A DNA stretch of 7,378 bases from an uncultured Coriobacteriaceae bacterium (GTDB lineage: Bacteria > Actinomycetota > Coriobacteriia > Coriobacteriales > Atopobiaceae): contig URWR01000077.1 of assembly GCA_900551595.1 (NCBI GenBank), positions 1 through 7,378 on the forward strand, written 5' to 3'. The stretch's first letter is position 1, and each line of letters opens with the position of its first letter. Below the pieces are notes generated by a model. That model saw only the letters and a list, made by a program, of their open reading frames with translations. It searched no databases and was not told where the DNA came from. The position numbers and the translations under genes are program-made. Below, piece after piece: positions 6,384-7,378 of the stretch.

Positions 6384-6680
6384 TTACTCCTGAGGCTGAA
6401 TCTCGAAATCAAACAGGCGCTCGCCCGTTTCATAATTAAACAGTTCTACCGTACCGGTAAGCACATCAACATATTGGTAAGACTGGCGAGCAGTACGACC
6501 ACGACGCTCCTCTACCTCAACAACAAAAAGCGACGGATGTGCATGTAAAAGGGTGCCAGAACGCTCAACAATACGACTGCGGCCCATGTTAGCCCGCACT
6601 TTAATACGATGTCCTTGAAGAGTAAGGAGCTCGTCACGGATTTGGTCTACCCGGTTAACGGGCGGCATCTCATTTTCCAT
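6384..6680 (-). CDS. veg: Veg family protein
   Basis: A 98-residue small cytoplasmic protein of the Veg family (DUF1021). The conserved core is visible: LQGHRIKVRANMGRSRIVERSG (positions about 20-41), then HPSLFVVEVEE, then SYQYVDVLTGTVEL (66-79). In Bacillus subtilis Veg is abundant and has been linked to biofilm gene control, and veg lies close upstream of ispE; the same order here supports the call. It is about ten residues longer than the Bacillus protein, mostly at the N-terminus. ATG 6678-6680 has GGAGGG five bases upstream. It is the first gene of the veg-ispE operon and is divergent from the M24 gene, with a probable promoter at 6731-6760. Its molecular function is not settled even in well-studied relatives. 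Confidence 0.9.
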   Translation of the reverse strand: MENEMPPVNRVDQIRDELLTLQGHRIKVRANMGRSRIVERSGTLLHAHPSLFVVEVEERRGRTARQSYQYVDVLTGTVELFNYETGERLFDFEIQPQE

Positions 6681-6730
6681 TACTACCCTCCAAATACCAC
6701 CGGCAAAGTCACCTATACGCCGATGGAAAG

Positions 6731-6760
6731 GTCATAGTTAGCCAAACAAGCATCTTACAA
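6731..6760 (-). promoter_or_regulatory. probable promoter of veg-ispE
   Basis: On the minus strand TTGTAA (6760-6755) and TATGAC (6736-6731) are 18 bases apart, each matching four of six consensus bases. The implied start near 6724 leaves a leader of about 45 bases before the veg ATG. Confidence 0.45.
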
Positions 6761-6769
6761 AGTTGTTTG
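6743..6769. promoter_or_regulatory. inverted repeat in the veg / M24 divergent region, candidate operator
   Basis: CAAACAA (6743-6749) and TTGTTTG (6763-6769) are perfect inverted arms with a 13-base spacer, and the repeat covers the likely -35 of veg. A shorter pair, TCTCAA (6775-6780) and TTGAGA (6787-6792), lies close by. The remainder of the 227-base intergenic region (6681-6907) holds no gene that I can support and no clear promoter for the M24 gene. Confidence 0.35.
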
Positions 6770-6907
6770 CCACGTCTCAACGGATTTTGAGATTCCCCAC
6801 GCCAATATCACGAACACCGTCCATCCCGTTGTACACTCCCAACTGAAAAGAATCTACACTGAGCCATATCTCCTCAAACGGAAGATGAAAGGCCACAAGG
6901 AGGAACC

Positions 6908-7378
6908 ATGCATCAAGCACGGGTTACGCATGTTTTAGACAATCTCGACAAGCTCGGCTTGTCACAAATGCTTATAAACGATCCGCTTGCCATCTTTTGG
7001 CTTACGGGATACTACCCCGAGCCATATGAGCGGTTTTTCGGCCTCTACCTTTCCCAAAATTCTGAACCCATCATGTTCTGCAACCGTCTCTTTCCGGATG
7101 CCTCCAGCGCTTGTGACAAGGTCATTACCTTCACAGACACCGACAACCCCATAGCTCTTGTTGCGGAGGCATGCGACCACACCGCTCCTCTCGGCATTGA
7201 TAGAACACTCAATGCCGGTTGGCTCTTGCCGCTTATGGATTCGGGTGCAGCCCAGAGCTACCGCTTGGGATCTCCTGCAGTAGATGCAGCACGTTCTATC
7301 AAAGATGCCGACGAATGTGACGCTATGCGACGCGCGTCTCAGATCAATGATCAAGCCATGGATTGGCTTGCTTCTCAG
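6908..7378 (+). CDS. M24 family metallopeptidase, Xaa-Pro aminopeptidase-like, N-terminal part (3' end outside window)
   Basis: The frame is open from ATG 6908 to the right edge (157 codons). The ATG is preceded by AAGGAGG four bases upstream, a near-perfect ribosome binding site. The visible part is a creatinase-type N-terminal domain: NDPLAIFWLTGYYPEPYERF (24-43) matches the strand and 'YLTGY' region. DAARSIKDADECDAMRRASQ (near 127-146), followed by INDQAM, is the conserved helix that leads into the catalytic domain. The metal ligands (two Asp, one His, two Glu in this fold) would lie beyond the window, so activity cannot be checked. Relatives remove an N-terminal residue before proline, or cleave Xaa-Pro dipeptides, in the cytoplasm. 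It is divergent from veg. Family call good; prolidase versus aminopeptidase undecided. Confidence 0.85.
   Translation, partial: MHQARVTHVLDNLDKLGLSQMLINDPLAIFWLTGYYPEPYERFFGLYLSQNSEPIMFCNRLFPDASSACDKVITFTDTDNPIALVAEACDHTAPLGIDRTLNAGWLLPLMDSGAAQSYRLGSPAVDAARSIKDADECDAMRRASQINDQAMDWLASQ

Noticed and set aside
6829..6860. Promoter TTGTAC / TACACT for the M24 gene
   Set aside because: The spacing is 20 bases, too long for a standard promoter, and no better pair was found, so I did not call it.

Overview
The window looks like chromosomal DNA of a moderate-GC Gram-positive bacterium. My best guess is a host-associated member of the Coriobacteriia (Atopobium/Lancefieldella/Olsenella type). The hints are a veg-ispE pair, a sortase-anchored FIVAR surface protein of a style common in that group, an RsgI-like anti-sigma fragment and strong AGGAGG-type ribosome binding sites. 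The assignment comes from protein style alone and is tentative.

Layout. (1) Bases 1-587 (+): the 3' part of a gene with an RsgI-like anti-sigma-factor domain, entering from the left. (2) 600-2220 (-): a two-gene operon, an alpha/beta hydrolase followed by a hexapeptide-repeat sugar O-acetyltransferase that overlaps it by 8 bases. (3) 2418-3341 (+): a divergent LysR-type regulator. The 197-base region between the regulator and the hydrolase holds a perfect LTTR-type palindrome and a second imperfect copy, so the regulator probably controls itself and the operon. (4) 3397-3473 (-): tRNA-Pro(CGG) with encoded CCA and its own intrinsic terminator, convergent with lysR. (5) 3591-5371 (-): a long secreted, sortase-anchored protein with a beta-helix-like N-terminal region and three tandem FIVAR repeats. 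(6) 5473-6680 (-): veg and ispE, a tight operon. (7) 6908 to the end (+): the N-terminal part of an M24-family (Xaa-Pro aminopeptidase-like) protein, divergent from veg and cut by the window edge.

The most interesting signal is at the start of the surface-protein gene. A well-placed ribosome binding site and ATG (5369-5382) precede a run of eight C on the coding strand (5349-5356), and that ATG is out of frame with the 584-codon reading frame. Nine C (or six) would join the ATG to the frame and give a textbook signal peptide; eight C gives a 14-residue dead-end peptide. The only in-frame start after the tract and before the signal peptide is a TTG without a ribosome binding site. This is the expected architecture of a slipped-strand, phase-variable surface protein caught in the OFF state. 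A sequencing error in the homopolymer or a fixed frameshift are the main alternatives.

The other genes look like ordinary metabolism and housekeeping: isoprenoid precursor synthesis (ispE), peptide turnover (M24) and a LysR-controlled hydrolase/acetyltransferase pair of unknown substrate.
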